DNA of 64,000 nt from Vicugna pacos (GCF_048564905.1 NC_133003.1:10765832-10829831), one strand, 5' to 3'; counted from the stretch's first letter, positions 62,280 to 64,000 are shown. Numbers and translations: made by a program. Notes: generated from the letters alone by a model not told the origin.

Positions 62280-62901
62280 AAGCAATAAATAAAAGGAAAT
62301 TAAGTTAAAAACTGAAAGTGATTTAAGGAGAAGCAGAGACTGAAAAACCAGGGAAACAGAAGAAAACCTGAGATCAAGAGAAAGGAAGAAGACCCCGTCT
62401 GTCGTGCTGACACACCCAGTTCCAGCCTTGGAATCTGCACACAGGAGAATAGGCTCCTAAAACCTTAACCTGTACAATTTTATATATAGTAGTGTGTGCC
62501 TGTTAATCCCAAACTCCTAATCTATCCCCCAACTTTTCCCTCTGGCAACTAGTTTGTTTTCGATGTCCATGAGTCTATTTCTGGTTTGTAACTAAAATTT
62601 GTTCTTTGTTTTTTAAATGGAGGTACTGGGGATTTAACCCAGGACCTCATGCATGCCAAGCGTGTGCTCCACCACTGAGCTATACCCTCCCCCAGCATTG
62701 CCTCTTAAAGAAACAGACAAAAGAGGCTCATGCCTGCTTCACTGCCACATGTAACGTGGGTGGATGGAAACCTCCCCCAGCTGCCCGGGCTCTTCTCCTC
62801 CGTTACCTGCACGCTGATAATTGGCCCTCCATTCTGGTAGAGGAGGGGTTTCATCTTGGGCAGAAGGACTCTCAACCACTTGTCCACGGACGCAAGGTAA
62901 T
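13074..62901 (-). CDS. GLB1: GLB1, lysosomal beta-galactosidase, coding exons 5-16 (5' part off window)
   Basis: This is a spliced gene on the minus strand encoding acid beta-galactosidase (GH35). The enzyme removes terminal beta-galactose from GM1 ganglioside, keratan sulfate and glycoproteins in the lysosome, where it forms a complex with protective protein/cathepsin A. Twelve coding exons were located: 62807-62901, 60794-60974, 58701-58759, 57237-57358, 57113-57153, 52785-52897, 40417-40491, 37332-37421, 34278-34391, 32679-32810, 30913-31167 and 13074-13316. All introns are GT-AG and all phases join without a frameshift. Together they give about 506 residues, from the split codon 153 (human numbering) to a TAA. 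With 152 upstream residues the protein would be about 658 aa, against 677 in human. Asn187, Glu188, Glu268, Tyr270, Tyr306, Tyr331 and Tyr333 are present, as are the disulfide pairs Cys195/Cys230 and Cys626/Cys634. There is no stop or frameshift. Human residue numbers are used throughout and could shift if camelid exons 1-4 differ in length. Confidence 0.97.
14430..14560 (+). repeat. MIR SINE fragment
   Basis: The text gctctgatctcagtcctgac, then acttactggctgtgtgcttt, then gggcaggtcaccactc follows the MIR consensus. Confidence 0.65.
15872..16040 (-). mobile_element. Camelid SINE, apparently with a doubled tail
   Basis: The head is clear in antisense (ggtactggggatagaaccc, catgctaagcacatgct, gagctatacccTG). 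Two tail-like blocks follow on the far side: one at about 15935-15965 (G-rich run plus aagtttatttattttt) and another at about 15875-15910 (ggaggagaatttattaggtt, then tatttatt). This suggests insertion into the tail of an earlier copy, or tail duplication. Confidence 0.9.
16480..16915 (+). repeat. L2 LINE fragment
   Basis: The pyrimidine-rich text with cacacagcagccagatgaaa and related landmarks is typical of the L2 3' half in sense orientation. The match is diffuse and the limits are approximate. Confidence 0.5.
17359..17716 (+). mobile_element. Internally deleted L1: 5' end fused to 3' end
   Basis: The left half (17359 to about 17522) begins gagccaaggcggcagagaag and includes cacagaacacctactgaact, matching the very start of cetartiodactyl L1 5' UTRs. 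The right half (from about 17522) is the L1 3' terminus (ctgtatagcacagggaac, atacttcaataaaaa). The roughly 6 kb normally between them is absent. I did not find a convincing target-site duplication. Confidence 0.75.
18121..18270 (-). mobile_element. Camelid tRNA-Ala SINE (Vic-1 type)
   Basis: Antisense copy: ggagatactgaggattgaac, then cattctaagcacgccct, then gagctatacccc, with a T-rich (A-tail) stretch on the left. It is more diverged than most copies. Confidence 0.9.
18288..18340. repeat. (CA)n-(TA)n microsatellite
   Basis: A run of CA dinucleotides followed by TA/TG repeats lies directly after the SINE at 18121-18270. Confidence 0.9.
18876..19009 (+). mobile_element. Camelid tRNA-Ala SINE (Vic-1 type)
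   Basis: Full-length copy (tatagctcaggtggtagag, ctaagcatgcacgagg, ggttcagtccc, taaataaacctaattacc, poly-A). The target-site duplication is tggaaatgaca at 18865-18875 and tggaaacgaca at 19010-19020, with one difference. Confidence 0.95.
19785..20220 (+). mobile_element. MLT1-type MaLR LTR, fossil
   Basis: It runs from gttttggccaaagaacatgg through ttgctggatgatgagagaga to tttgggttggttacacagc and ctaaccaatacac, the order of MLT1 LTRs of the mammalian MaLR group. It is an old solo LTR, degraded, with no internal region beside it. Confidence 0.75.
20330..20435 (+). repeat. MIR 3' part, probable
   Basis: The text gagggttgttgtaagtgact, then gcactcagcacagtggctgg follows the second half of MIR. Confidence 0.5.
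21400..21870 (+). repeat. L2 LINE 3' region
   Basis: Long pyrimidine-rich sequence with ctctgggcctttgctttcac, ggttctggaatgtaccccct and ggtctcactcaatggtcacc, in the order of the L2 3' consensus. The long plus-strand open frame over it (21416-21973) is a by-product. Confidence 0.7.
21872..22400 (+). mobile_element. MLT1-type MaLR LTR, fossil
   Basis: Landmarks in order: aggcagagtctaatcccagt, gctggacgtaataactct, atgccatgtgacttccaagg, gggggaagccggccaccatg, ccttcagatgatgcagccct, gataataaatgttta and ttacacagcaacagatcact. This is a fairly complete but old solo LTR, inserted next to an L2. Confidence 0.85.
22480..22740 (+). repeat. L2 LINE fragment, probable
   Basis: Pyrimidine-rich text with tatccaaactccttggtcca and aactgcattttctaccactc resembles L2 3' sequence. 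Weak by eye. Confidence 0.45.
22745..23265 (-). mobile_element. Endogenous retrovirus-type LTR, fossil
   Basis: In antisense it follows an LTR sequence I recognise but cannot name: accaactgggtatccaaca, ttgctagaatggctcacaga, ggtttactataaagga and ggggctgaaagttccaaccc. It is a degraded solo LTR with no internal region seen. Confidence 0.6.
24420..24772 (+). mobile_element. Class I-type endogenous retrovirus LTR, fossil
   Basis: A promoter-like stretch (cataaaagaccccgacaacc) is followed about 60-70 bases later by a poly(A) signal (ccctaataaactcctttcc) and a terminal ctctggtaaattctttaacc. This layout is typical of a class I (gammaretrovirus-like) LTR. It stands alone. The limits are approximate. 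Confidence 0.65.
24840..25060 (-). mobile_element. L1M 3' region fragment
   Basis: In antisense: caaccatcatctccaaaaga, aaccctgtgccctttagt, ggacaaccactcctttcc and catttcatgtaaatggaacc, the standard order of the L1M 3' region. Confidence 0.7.
25070..25210 (+). repeat. MIR SINE 3' part
   Basis: The text ctcatctgcaaactggaggt, then gtgtctcttaagcgttgag and agaatgcctggg follows MIR. Confidence 0.55.
25617..26195 (+). mobile_element. Class I-type endogenous retrovirus LTR, fossil
   Basis: Landmarks include caaccaatcacacagtgagt, gcccattaaaaacttctccc, ttttcaagcatgagccaccc, gcagtaaacctttctctgct and a 3' end near ctcgtgttgggtcaca. It is of a different family from the LTR at 24420-24772. Solo, with approximate limits. 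Confidence 0.65.
26196..27120. other. Purine-rich intronic stretch
   Basis: A strongly GGA/GAG-rich stretch on the plus strand that leaves long open frames (198 codons at 26314-26910) by composition alone. Parts may be antisense L2. No domain is recognisable. Confidence 0.5.
27125..27260 (+). mobile_element. Camelid tRNA-Ala SINE (Vic-1 type)
   Basis: A well-kept head (gagggtatagctcagtggta, gagcgcatgcttagcaagc, ggttcaaatccc) with the family tail. The anticodon position reads AGC followed by aagc instead of atgc. The target-site duplication was not resolved because both flanks are A-rich. Confidence 0.94.
28111..28278 (+). mobile_element. L1 3' end, 5'-truncated, inside an older L1
   Basis: The L1 terminus (cgcacagggaattatattc, acaacattgtaagctgact, acttcaataaaaat) is flanked by an exact 11-bp duplication, aagccattcta, at 28100-28110 and 28279-28289. 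Confidence 0.93.
28436..28566 (-). mobile_element. Camelid tRNA-Ala SINE (Vic-1 type)
   Basis: Antisense copy (ggcactggggatggaatcca, catgcatgctaagcacacg, gagctatatg). The target-site duplication is tcctttgcctactt at 28421-28434 and tcctttgctcattt at 28567-28580. It lies within the L1M fragment. Confidence 0.94.
28866..28975 (+). mobile_element. L1 ORF2 scrap
   Basis: The text attaaattagaaatcaataa, then atatggaaatcaaacaacgc and ttctaaataatctatg is L1 ORF2 sense sequence. It abuts an antisense L1 fragment, so the two halves are from different insertions or a rearranged one. Confidence 0.65.
29000..30310 (+). repeat. L2 LINE 3' half, interrupted by a SINE
   Basis: It runs through ctcttgaaatgtcttctttc, catggcctttgcacatgcta, cctctgcctggaaggagttt, ttgtcaagcatcacttccac and, after the SINE at 29985-30142, gactgtatgttccatgaggg and aaaaatgtttgttgaatgaa, the end of L2. 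Confidence 0.82.
29985..30142 (-). mobile_element. Camelid tRNA-Ala SINE (Vic-1 type)
   Basis: Antisense copy (ggtactggagattgaaccta, catgcatgctaagtatgca). An exact 15-bp target-site duplication, ttatcatttaatttg, lies at 29970-29984 and 30143-30157 in the host L2. Confidence 0.96.
30913..31167 (-). CDS. GLB1: GLB1 exon 15
   Basis: This 255-nt exon follows an acceptor ending cctttacag and ends at donor AAG|gtatgt. It encodes 85 residues aligning to human 494-578 without gaps. The sequons at Asn498 (NLT), Asn545 (NLT) and Asn555 (NFS) are kept. Human Asn542 is Gly, which removes that sequon, and Asn502-Ser-Ser is a new one. The segment human HHDEAW (534-539) is CRDKAC here, adding two cysteines four residues apart. 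Residue 532, a common Ser/Gly polymorphism in humans, is Gly. Confidence 0.96.
31168..32678 (-). other. GLB1: GLB1 intron 14 (1511 bp)
   Basis: No camelid SINE. A 225-codon open frame on the plus strand (31450-32127) has no recognisable domain. Around 32020-32110 the text resembles an L2 3' end (cacaggtttcacaaatgttt, gctgaac). Confidence 0.9.
32679..32810 (-). CDS. GLB1: GLB1 exon 14
   Basis: This 132-nt exon follows an acceptor ending acccgcag and ends at donor AAG|gtagac. It encodes [19 protein letters not shown] then [20 protein letters not shown] and INDFK. The sequon Asn464-Ile-Thr and the conserved Gly-Arg-Val-Asn-Tyr-Gly stretch of the beta domain are present. Confidence 0.96.
33044..33332 (-). 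mobile_element. L1 3' end, 5'-truncated
   Basis: In antisense: poly-T with TTTTG units, attgaaacgtagttgattta, caggtgtacagcaaagtgat, ttccctgtgctccacagtag and ccctttccccttcggtag. An exact target-site duplication, ggctccggaat, lies at 33033-33043 and 33333-33343. Confidence 0.95.
33765..33890 (+). mobile_element. Camelid tRNA-Ala SINE (Vic-1 type)
   Basis: Head: ggcagggtatatggctcagt, ggtggagcacgtgctcagc, ggttcaatccccagtacctc. The tail is A-rich without the usual C-rich block. Confidence 0.93.
34278..34391 (-). CDS. GLB1: GLB1 exon 13
   Basis: This 114-nt exon follows an acceptor ending tctgaccag and ends at donor GGG|gtaagg. It encodes [18 protein letters not shown] then [20 protein letters not shown]. 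Human Asp425-Cys426-Ser427 is Asn-Tyr-Ser here, which removes a cysteine and creates an N-glycosylation sequon. The first two residues (Tyr-Phe) replace human His-Tyr. Confidence 0.95.
36195..36235. repeat. A/G-rich simple repeat
   Basis: Runs of A with GAAGAA and GAAAA units on the plus strand. Confidence 0.85.
36310..36675 (+). repeat. Old interspersed repeat with LINE-like 3' end, not assigned
   Basis: It ends tgcaactttttttagatt, then gaaattttccaaaataaaaa, a terminus that recurs in mammalian genomes; a similar end appears at 40895-41190. I recognise the pattern but cannot name the family securely. Confidence 0.5.
36790..36945 (+). mobile_element. Camelid tRNA-Ala SINE (Vic-1 type)
   Basis: Head: ggagggtatagctcagttgt, catgcttagcccacatgagc, ggttcagtccc. 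Tail: taaataaataaagacctaat and an A-rich end. An exact 13-bp target-site duplication, agaatctctaaga, lies at 36777-36789 and 36946-36958. Confidence 0.95.
37332..37421 (-). CDS. GLB1: GLB1 exon 12
   Basis: This 90-nt exon follows an acceptor ending tcttttcag and ends at donor CAG|gtaagt. It encodes [18 protein letters not shown] then [12 protein letters not shown], matching human residues 382-411. It is part of beta-domain 1. Confidence 0.95.
37632..38355 (-). mobile_element. L1 3' end with probable 3' transduction
   Basis: The whole block is bounded by an exact 12-bp duplication, gatgataatctt (37620-37631 and 38356-38367). Read on the minus strand it starts with L1 3' sequence (38355 to about 37943, ending in an A-rich tail). 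It continues with about 300 bases of other DNA (37942 to 37641), which contains an old L1M scrap at about 37690-37850. It ends in a second poly-A (T run at 37630-37640 on the plus strand). The pre-insertion site would read ctt|aaag, consistent with L1 endonuclease cleavage. Confidence 0.75.
38525..38640 (+). repeat. L2 LINE 3' end
   Basis: The text cagctccttaaaggcaaggt, then acccccagggcccagaacac and agtagacactcgagaaatac is the L2 3' terminus. Confidence 0.75.
38680..38885 (+). repeat. MIR SINE
   Basis: The text gcactttacccgcacatctc, then caacacctggcgaggcgggc and ttgttacagggaagaggaaa, then ggcacaggcag follows MIR. Confidence 0.75.
39137..39260 (+). mobile_element. Camelid tRNA-Ala SINE (Vic-1 type)
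   Basis: Head: gggtagggtatagctcagtg, gtgcatgcttagcaagcaag, ggttcaactctcagtacctc. The tail is of family type (taaataaacctaattacctc, then an A run). No target-site duplication was resolved. Confidence 0.93.
40417..40491 (-). CDS. GLB1: GLB1 exon 11
   Basis: This 75-nt exon follows an acceptor ending gtttatag and ends at donor AAG|gtaaga. It encodes [20 protein letters not shown] then VTLKK, aligning to human residues 357-381 with one visible change (Glu to Lys at 380). It is the linker from the TIM barrel into the first beta domain. Confidence 0.96.
40895..41190 (+). repeat. Old interspersed repeat with LINE-like 3' end, not assigned
   Basis: The text agaagtatttaggggtgaag, then cttcggtaagtttgaaatta and tttttaaataaaaag resembles the unit ending at 36675. 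Family not assigned. Confidence 0.5.
41328..41400. repeat. (GTCC)n / (TTCC)n simple repeat
   Basis: Six or so GTCC/GTCT units pass into TTCC/TCCC units. Confidence 0.92.
42600..42850 (-). mobile_element. L1M fragment, antisense, probable
   Basis: The text gatattatgaatgatgttgc, aatgaacaacttcatgtc and gaggttactaagtcaaatga follows the antisense L1M 3' region. Confidence 0.55.
42855..42956 (-). mobile_element. Camelid tRNA-Ala SINE (Vic-1 type), short-tailed
   Basis: Antisense copy (ggaggtactggggattgaac, cgtgcatgctaaacaggtac, gagctgtcccct) with only a T run and no family tail block. Confidence 0.9.
43120..43760 (-). repeat. L2 LINE, antisense, interrupted by a SINE
   Basis: Antisense L2 landmarks: caggtcctatgcttggtact, aaggataacagcagcccct, gactagcctgtgcagaggcc and cattctggaaggcagactag. 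A SINE splits it at 43282-43436. Confidence 0.6.
43282..43436 (+). mobile_element. Camelid tRNA-Ala SINE (Vic-1 type)
   Basis: Head: gtgggggaggttatagctta, gcacatgcttagcatgcatg, ggttcaatcccc. Long tail with AAAC units. The target-site duplication is tctccacactata at 43269-43281 and tctctacactata at 43437-43449. Confidence 0.95.
44785..45305 (+). mobile_element. Endogenous retrovirus-type LTR, fossil
   Basis: The stretch from taataggaaagaacacatct through ctgactttccaaataaagtc (poly(A) signal) to gagcagaacttcggacttgg has the layout of a solo LTR of class I type. Limits are approximate and family not assigned. No internal region is seen. Confidence 0.6.
45380..45890 (+). repeat. L2 LINE fragment
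   Basis: Pyrimidine-rich sense L2 text, clearest at 45640-45890 (gcattcagccagctgccaaa, aagcagcctccaaactcgtc). Confidence 0.5.
47265..47380 (+). mobile_element. Camelid tRNA-Ala SINE (Vic-1 type)
   Basis: Head: gagggtacagctcagtggtg, gcatacgtagtatgcatgag, ggttcaatcccc. The target-site duplication is aagatggtattttgc at 47250-47264 and aagatgatattttac at 47381-47395, two differences, so this is an older copy. Confidence 0.94.
47480..47667 (+). mobile_element. L1 3' UTR, left piece
   Basis: The text caatgccactgctaggtata, then catcaggagattgaacgaga and caaattgtggtata is L1M 3' UTR. It is cut by a DNA transposon exactly at a TA and resumes at 48081. Confidence 0.85.
47668..48080 (-). mobile_element. 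Tigger-type MITE (MER2-like)
   Basis: Terminal inverted repeats cagttgtccctctgtatcg (left) and the complement of gggctgactg (right, cagtcagccctctgcttc) bound it, with TA duplicated at 47666-47667 and 48081-48082. The internal text ataacctatgcacattctcc, tctagattacttataacacc and tagttggttgaatctgcagg is the non-autonomous Tigger (MER2) consensus as I recall it. A SINE interrupts it. Confidence 0.85.
47792..47868 (-). mobile_element. Camelid SINE, partial, inside the MITE
   Basis: Antisense SINE head (actggggattgaacccagga, gcatactacgtatgcactcc, gagctataccct) with a short T run. It is flanked by similar atactcta / atacttta sequence from the MITE. Confidence 0.92.
48081..48480 (+). mobile_element. 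L1 3' UTR, right piece
   Basis: Continues the L1 from 47667 (acaatgaactattattcagc, catgctaagtgaaataagtc, gaattgtacacttaaaaa). Confidence 0.85.
48511..48659 (-). mobile_element. Camelid tRNA-Ala SINE (Vic-1 type)
   Basis: Antisense full-length copy with the complete tail block (gagggggaagtaattgggtt, tatttatttattt) and head (ggtactggggcttgaaccca, tgcatgctaagcatgtgct, gagctatataccct). Confidence 0.94.
48660..48735 (+). mobile_element. L1 3' terminus scrap
   Basis: The text gaattgtgtactttaaatg, then gtttgtgaattatacctaaa and taaatctg is a second copy of an L1 3' end, next to the one ending at 48480. Confidence 0.55.
49583..49612. repeat. (GA)n microsatellite, short
   Basis: About nine GA units on the plus strand. 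Confidence 0.8.
49730..50290 (+). repeat. L2 LINE fragment
   Basis: Sense L2 text: agaagccttttaattcgttt, cctgtgacttcctctcctcc, cttcagctgtactggcctcc and gtcctacaagcc-like sequence near the right end. Confidence 0.65.
50580..50830 (+). mobile_element. L1 3' UTR fragment, degraded
   Basis: The text gtatgaacccatttatgtaa, gtaacagggtgacagcggtc and ctctacacttatgagttatg follows L1M 3' sequence weakly. Confidence 0.5.
50900..51850 (+). mobile_element. L1 ORF2 fragment (endonuclease-to-early-RT part), degraded
   Basis: Landmarks in order: ctgtatcctgtatacaagga, gatataccaagtaaatacta, aacttgaaggcaaaaagcat-like, caaaaactgacagaactaca, then aaggaaggaaataataaag. It is a plus-strand ORF2 remnant with many lesions and small internal losses. 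Confidence 0.7.
51866..52019 (+). mobile_element. Camelid tRNA-Ala SINE (Vic-1 type)
   Basis: Head: gagggtgtagctcagtggta, gagcatgtgcttagagtgca, ggttcaatcccc. Long tail. Target-site duplication aacatgagc at 51857-51865 and 52020-52028. Confidence 0.95.
52515..52680 (+). repeat. MIR SINE
   Basis: The text ttttaacccttacaacacca, then gttttataagtgaacagact follows MIR. Confidence 0.6.
52785..52897 (-). CDS. GLB1: GLB1 exon 10
   Basis: This 113-nt exon follows an acceptor ending gtctcctag and ends at donor AAG|gtgggt. It encodes [16 protein letters not shown] followed by [18 protein letters not shown] and VIKK. Tyr331, Asp332 and Tyr333 are intact. This is the end of the TIM-barrel domain and is nearly identical to human. 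Confidence 0.97.
53510..53740 (+). mobile_element. Old LTR-like fragment, not assigned
   Basis: The text caatcctgactgtcacgaat, gttgctccggggagcgcaca, then tctcagagtctttcccaggg and aacgcgacccacgacag resembles the 3' part of an old mammalian LTR. Fossil scrap with approximate limits. Confidence 0.4.
53918..54060 (+). mobile_element. MER5A-type hAT-Charlie MITE
   Basis: The text gagagtcacatggagagctg, ccgagtcccaccggggattc, tgattcagcagggctgggac and ctcccaggtgaggctgatcc matches the MER5A core. Confidence 0.8.
55190..55400 (+). repeat. MIR SINE
   Basis: The text aaggcctgagttcaagtcga, ggctccactcctggccag, ttcttacctgtaaagtgggc and tgctatgaggactgaatggg follows MIR. Confidence 0.7.
56110..56715 (+). mobile_element. 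L1M 3' UTR fragment
   Basis: Complete run of landmarks: cactttggaaaacactacgg, accagcaattccactcccag, gatgaatggatacacacaat, ggaccttgagattatgctaa and gaattatatctcaacaaaat. Confidence 0.85.
56812..56897 (+). mobile_element. 5'-truncated camelid SINE
   Basis: Only the end of the tRNA part (ccccagtacctccac) and the tail (aaacctaattacctcccc, A-rich end) remain. An exact 10-bp duplication, caaagtttct, flanks it (56802-56811 and 56898-56907), so the copy was inserted already truncated. Confidence 0.88.
57113..57153 (-). CDS. GLB1: GLB1 exon 9 (41-nt microexon)
   Basis: This 41-nt exon follows an acceptor ending ttcctctag and ends at donor ACG|gtaaga. It encodes (L)[13 protein letters not shown](G), matching the human GGTNF core; Tyr306 of the galactose pocket is present. 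Human Ile309 is Met here. The intron separating it from exon 8 is only 83 bp, so exons 8 and 9 form a compact pair. Confidence 0.95.
57154..57236 (-). other. GLB1: GLB1 intron 8 (83 bp)
   Basis: A very short GT-AG intron (gtgagt ... cctctag) with no repeat in it. Confidence 0.95.
57237..57358 (-). CDS. GLB1: GLB1 exon 8 (catalytic nucleophile Glu268)
   Basis: This 122-nt exon follows an acceptor ending ctttttag and ends at donor ACTT|gtgagt. It begins [18 protein letters not shown], so the nucleophile Glu268 and the pocket residues Tyr270 and Trp273 are present. It continues [19 protein letters not shown] and NVN, then the first two bases of Leu305. The segment after the active site ([14 protein letters not shown]) is the least conserved part compared with human. 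Confidence 0.96.
57359..58700 (-). other. GLB1: GLB1 intron 7 (1342 bp)
   Basis: Holds a MIR at 58285-58460. No camelid SINE or L1 is present. Confidence 0.93.
58285..58460 (+). repeat. MIR SINE
   Basis: The text gacctgaactcgggatcccg, ctgccactcaccagctgtac, gaccccaggcaagtgacatg and tctgagcctcactgaaaatg is a clear MIR. Confidence 0.82.
58701..58759 (-). CDS. GLB1: GLB1 exon 7
   Basis: This 59-nt exon follows an acceptor ending tttttcag and ends at donor TTG|gtgaga. It encodes (G)[19 protein letters not shown], aligning with human residues 245-264. The N-glycosylation sequon Asn247-Ile-Thr is kept. Human Cys258 is Thr here. It is too short to have been picked up as an open reading frame and was found from the flanking phases (codon 245 split after its first base; codon 264 complete). 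Confidence 0.95.
58760..60793 (-). other. GLB1: GLB1 intron 6 (2034 bp)
   Basis: Contains an antisense L1 3' region at 60165-60500. The 1.4 kb from 58770 to 60160 has no repeat or gene I can name. Confidence 0.93.
60165..60500 (-). mobile_element. L1M 3' region, antisense
   Basis: The text aataatttcaaacttataga, ttcgcccagattccccaatt, gttaacattttaccacattt, cctttacccctaaatacttc, aggaaattaacatggacaga and ttgtcccaatagtgtccttt follows this antisense LINE region closely. Confidence 0.75.
60794..60974 (-). CDS. GLB1: GLB1 exon 6 (catalytic acid/base Glu188)
   Basis: This 181-nt exon follows an acceptor ending atttgcag and ends at donor CAG|gttggt. It starts [13 protein letters not shown], so Asn187 and the proton donor Glu188 of the GH35 active site are intact. 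Cys195 and Cys230, which form a disulfide in the human enzyme, are both kept, as are Arg201 and Arg208, positions of known human GM1 gangliosidosis substitutions. It ends in the first base of codon 245. The donor departs from consensus at +3 and +4 (gttg instead of gtaa or gtga), which fits the fact that this exon is skipped in the elastin-binding isoform. Its 181 nt leave a remainder of 1 modulo 3, so skipping it shifts the frame. Confidence 0.97.
61330..61435 (-). mobile_element. Antisense LINE scrap, left part
   Basis: The text gttacccagacataaccact, gtaagcattttggcatggtc, ttctagattc resembles an antisense L1M 3' region. It continues at about 61585-61700 after a SINE. Confidence 0.5.
61436..61584 (-). 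mobile_element. Camelid tRNA-Ala SINE (Vic-1 type)
   Basis: Antisense copy with full tail (cagggaggtaattcggttta, tttatttatt) and head (cttggggattgaacccagta, gggcatgctaagtgcaaact, gagctatatg). Target-site duplication gcacatctt at 61427-61435 and 61585-61593. Confidence 0.95.
61836..62030 (+). mobile_element. MER20-type hAT-Charlie MITE
   Basis: The text gctattttgccctccagggg, acatctgtctggagaatttt, gcgggtgtgctgctgacccc, tagtgagcagaggacaagg, gctgccaaacatcctacaca and ggtgctcaggatgggaaccc is the MER20 order. Confidence 0.85.
62122..62245 (+). mobile_element. Camelid tRNA-Ala SINE (Vic-1 type)
   Basis: Head: gggggtgggtataactcagt, gagtgcttagcatgcacgag, ggttcaatcccc. Tail: aataaacctaatcgcctcct, followed directly by a CA microsatellite. 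Confidence 0.94.
62243..62278. repeat. (CA)n microsatellite
   Basis: About 17 CA units at the 3' end of the SINE at 62122. Confidence 0.95.
62465..62598 (-). mobile_element. L1 3' end fragment, antisense
   Basis: The text atatatagtagtgtgtgcct, gttaatcccaaactcctaat, cccccaacttttccctctgg and gtctatttctggtttgtaac is antisense L1 3' sequence. The terminal A-tail part is missing. Confidence 0.8.
62600..62697 (-). mobile_element. Camelid tRNA-Ala SINE (Vic-1 type), short-tailed
   Basis: Antisense copy (ggaggtactggggatttaac, catgcatgccaagcgtgtgc, gagctataccctccccc), with only a short T run. It ends about 110 bp from the exon 5 donor. Confidence 0.94.
62807..62901 (-). CDS. GLB1: GLB1 exon 5
   Basis: This 95-nt exon follows an acceptor ending ttttccag and ends at donor CAG|gtaacg. 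It finishes codon 153 and encodes [17 protein letters not shown] followed by [14 protein letters not shown], close to human GLB1 residues 154-184. It is part of the TIM-barrel catalytic domain just before the NEYG acid/base motif. The exon is also open in a second frame that reads [15 protein letters not shown], which matches the elastin-binding stretch unique to the alternatively spliced elastin-binding protein (S-Gal). In humans that product skips exons 3, 4 and 6. The dual reading makes this exon unusually constrained. Confidence 0.97.
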
Positions 62902-64000
62902 CTGGAAAACAGATTTAACACCATCACACACCTTTCTCTACAAAGAGACACAGCCTGTCACCTGGGGGCTGGCAGCAGAGATCAGACAGACTGGATTCAA
63001 CAACTACCTTCTGAGATGGCGGGGCAGCAGGCACTAAATGTCTGATGAAAGTCGTCCTGCCAGGTTGAGCTCTCAGAGGACAGGGACCAGGGGGCCGGGT
63101 ACCCGTCCCTGCCACTAGGACAAAAAGCCTGCAGCACAGGGGGCATCCACCAACACTTGTCAAATGAAGAAATAGGTGACAGAGTGACGTCTCCTTCTCA
63201 CTGTCATAGTAGAGTTTTTTTTAAGTTCTTATCAATTATGTATTTACAATACGCGATGGGGAAAACAGAGTACACACTTCATAAAGTTGCCATAGGATAA
63301 AATGAGATATGTGGAAAGACACTAATGATGCACCAAGAGTGCAAACTGTAAGACTTGCACACCAAGAAGGAAACGCACCTGGAGCGTCCTGCACCAGCCT
63401 CTTACACGGCAAACTTAAGCCGCGTTAGCTGCTCTTAGGACCAACTTCCTCACCGAGAGAAACTCAGGTCTTCAGAAGATAGAAATGCAGCTAAATAGGA
63501 CCTTCTGATTGACAAGGGTTTACAGCTAAAATAATTTTTAGTGGTTTAAAAAGACAGGGGGAAAAAATCTATCGTTTGCAGATCCTTCTGTAAAAGAAGA
63601 CAAAGGAATAGAAGGCATCACAGAAATCTGGTGAAACCCAGTGACAGCATTCCAGTGACACCATCCTAGAAACTACATCCACCATTCTGGTCAGCTGGAA
63701 GTTATCCCTGGCCAAGTGATACACTAAGCGTGGAGGCAGAGAAAGCATGGAAGTCAACTGGTCAACGGCAATCAGGGCCCAGTGCCAATTCAAAGAGTCA
63801 CCAGTGTATCTGTGAGATCCGGTCAAGTCGTTGGTGGAAGCCTTCGGTCCTGCACACTCAGTGTCTGGACAATGACTCACACTCACTCTTTGGCTAAATT
63901 TTCAGAAGTGTTCACACAGGGGCACCCCAGCCTCCAAAATCCCTGATCCTTTTGATATAAATTATCTAAGCTTTCTTAAATTCTCTTAAGACATCCAGAA
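62902..64000 (-). other. GLB1: GLB1 intron 4, 3' part
   Basis: The remaining 1.1 kb upstream of exon 5 in gene direction. No exon, SINE or L1 was recognised; exon 4 lies beyond the window. Confidence 0.88.

Larger units (their letters stand above)
60975..62806 (-). other. GLB1: GLB1 intron 5 (1832 bp)
   Basis: Contains LINE scraps, MER20, three SINEs (61436, 62122, 62600) and a CA microsatellite. This is the densest SINE cluster of the window. Confidence 0.93.

Overview
This is mammalian genomic DNA, almost certainly from a camelid (camel, dromedary, llama or alpaca lineage). About 22 copies of one SINE derived from tRNA-Ala(AGC) are scattered through it; this is the Vic-1-type SINE characteristic of Camelidae. 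They sit among cetartiodactyl L1 3' ends and old mammalian repeats (L2, MIR, MLT1, MER5A, MER20, a Tigger MITE). The sequence does not say which camelid it is.

The only host gene I can support is GLB1, lysosomal acid beta-galactosidase, on the minus strand. Twelve coding exons were mapped to the base by matching translated segments to the human protein from memory and by finding GT-AG junctions. They correspond to human exons 5 to 16 (human codons 153 to the stop). Exon 5 is at 62807-62901 and exon 16 ends at a TAA at 13074-13076. Every exon keeps the length I derive for its human counterpart, except the last, which ends about 19 codons early. Exons 1-4 and the promoter lie beyond the right edge. 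The catalytic acid/base (Glu188, exon 6), the nucleophile (Glu268, exon 8) and the substrate-pocket tyrosines are present, so this looks like a functional gene.

Layout: 1-12770 is repeat-rich sequence downstream of GLB1 with no gene recognised. 12770-13316 is the terminal exon with its 3' UTR and poly(A) signal. 13317-30912 is the very large intron 15, holding SINEs, L2, MLT1 and other LTR fossils, and an internally deleted L1. 30913-40491 carries exons 15 to 11. 40492-52784 is intron 10, full of nested L1, Tigger and SINE insertions. 52785-62901 carries exons 10 to 5. 62902-64000 is part of intron 4.

No new biological system was found. The points most worth a second look are: (i) exon 5 is open in a second frame that encodes the elastin-binding peptide of the known alternative product (elastin-binding protein, S-Gal); (ii) cysteines and N-glycosylation sequons have been gained and lost relative to human GLB1; (iii) an L1 insertion in intron 11 appears to carry a 3' transduction of about 300 bp; (iv) an L1 in intron 15 has its 5' end fused directly to its 3' end; (v) a near-perfect 72-bp tandem duplication lies 1.8 kb past the gene. 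Repeat family names are from memory of consensus sequences; none was checked with a repeat masker.
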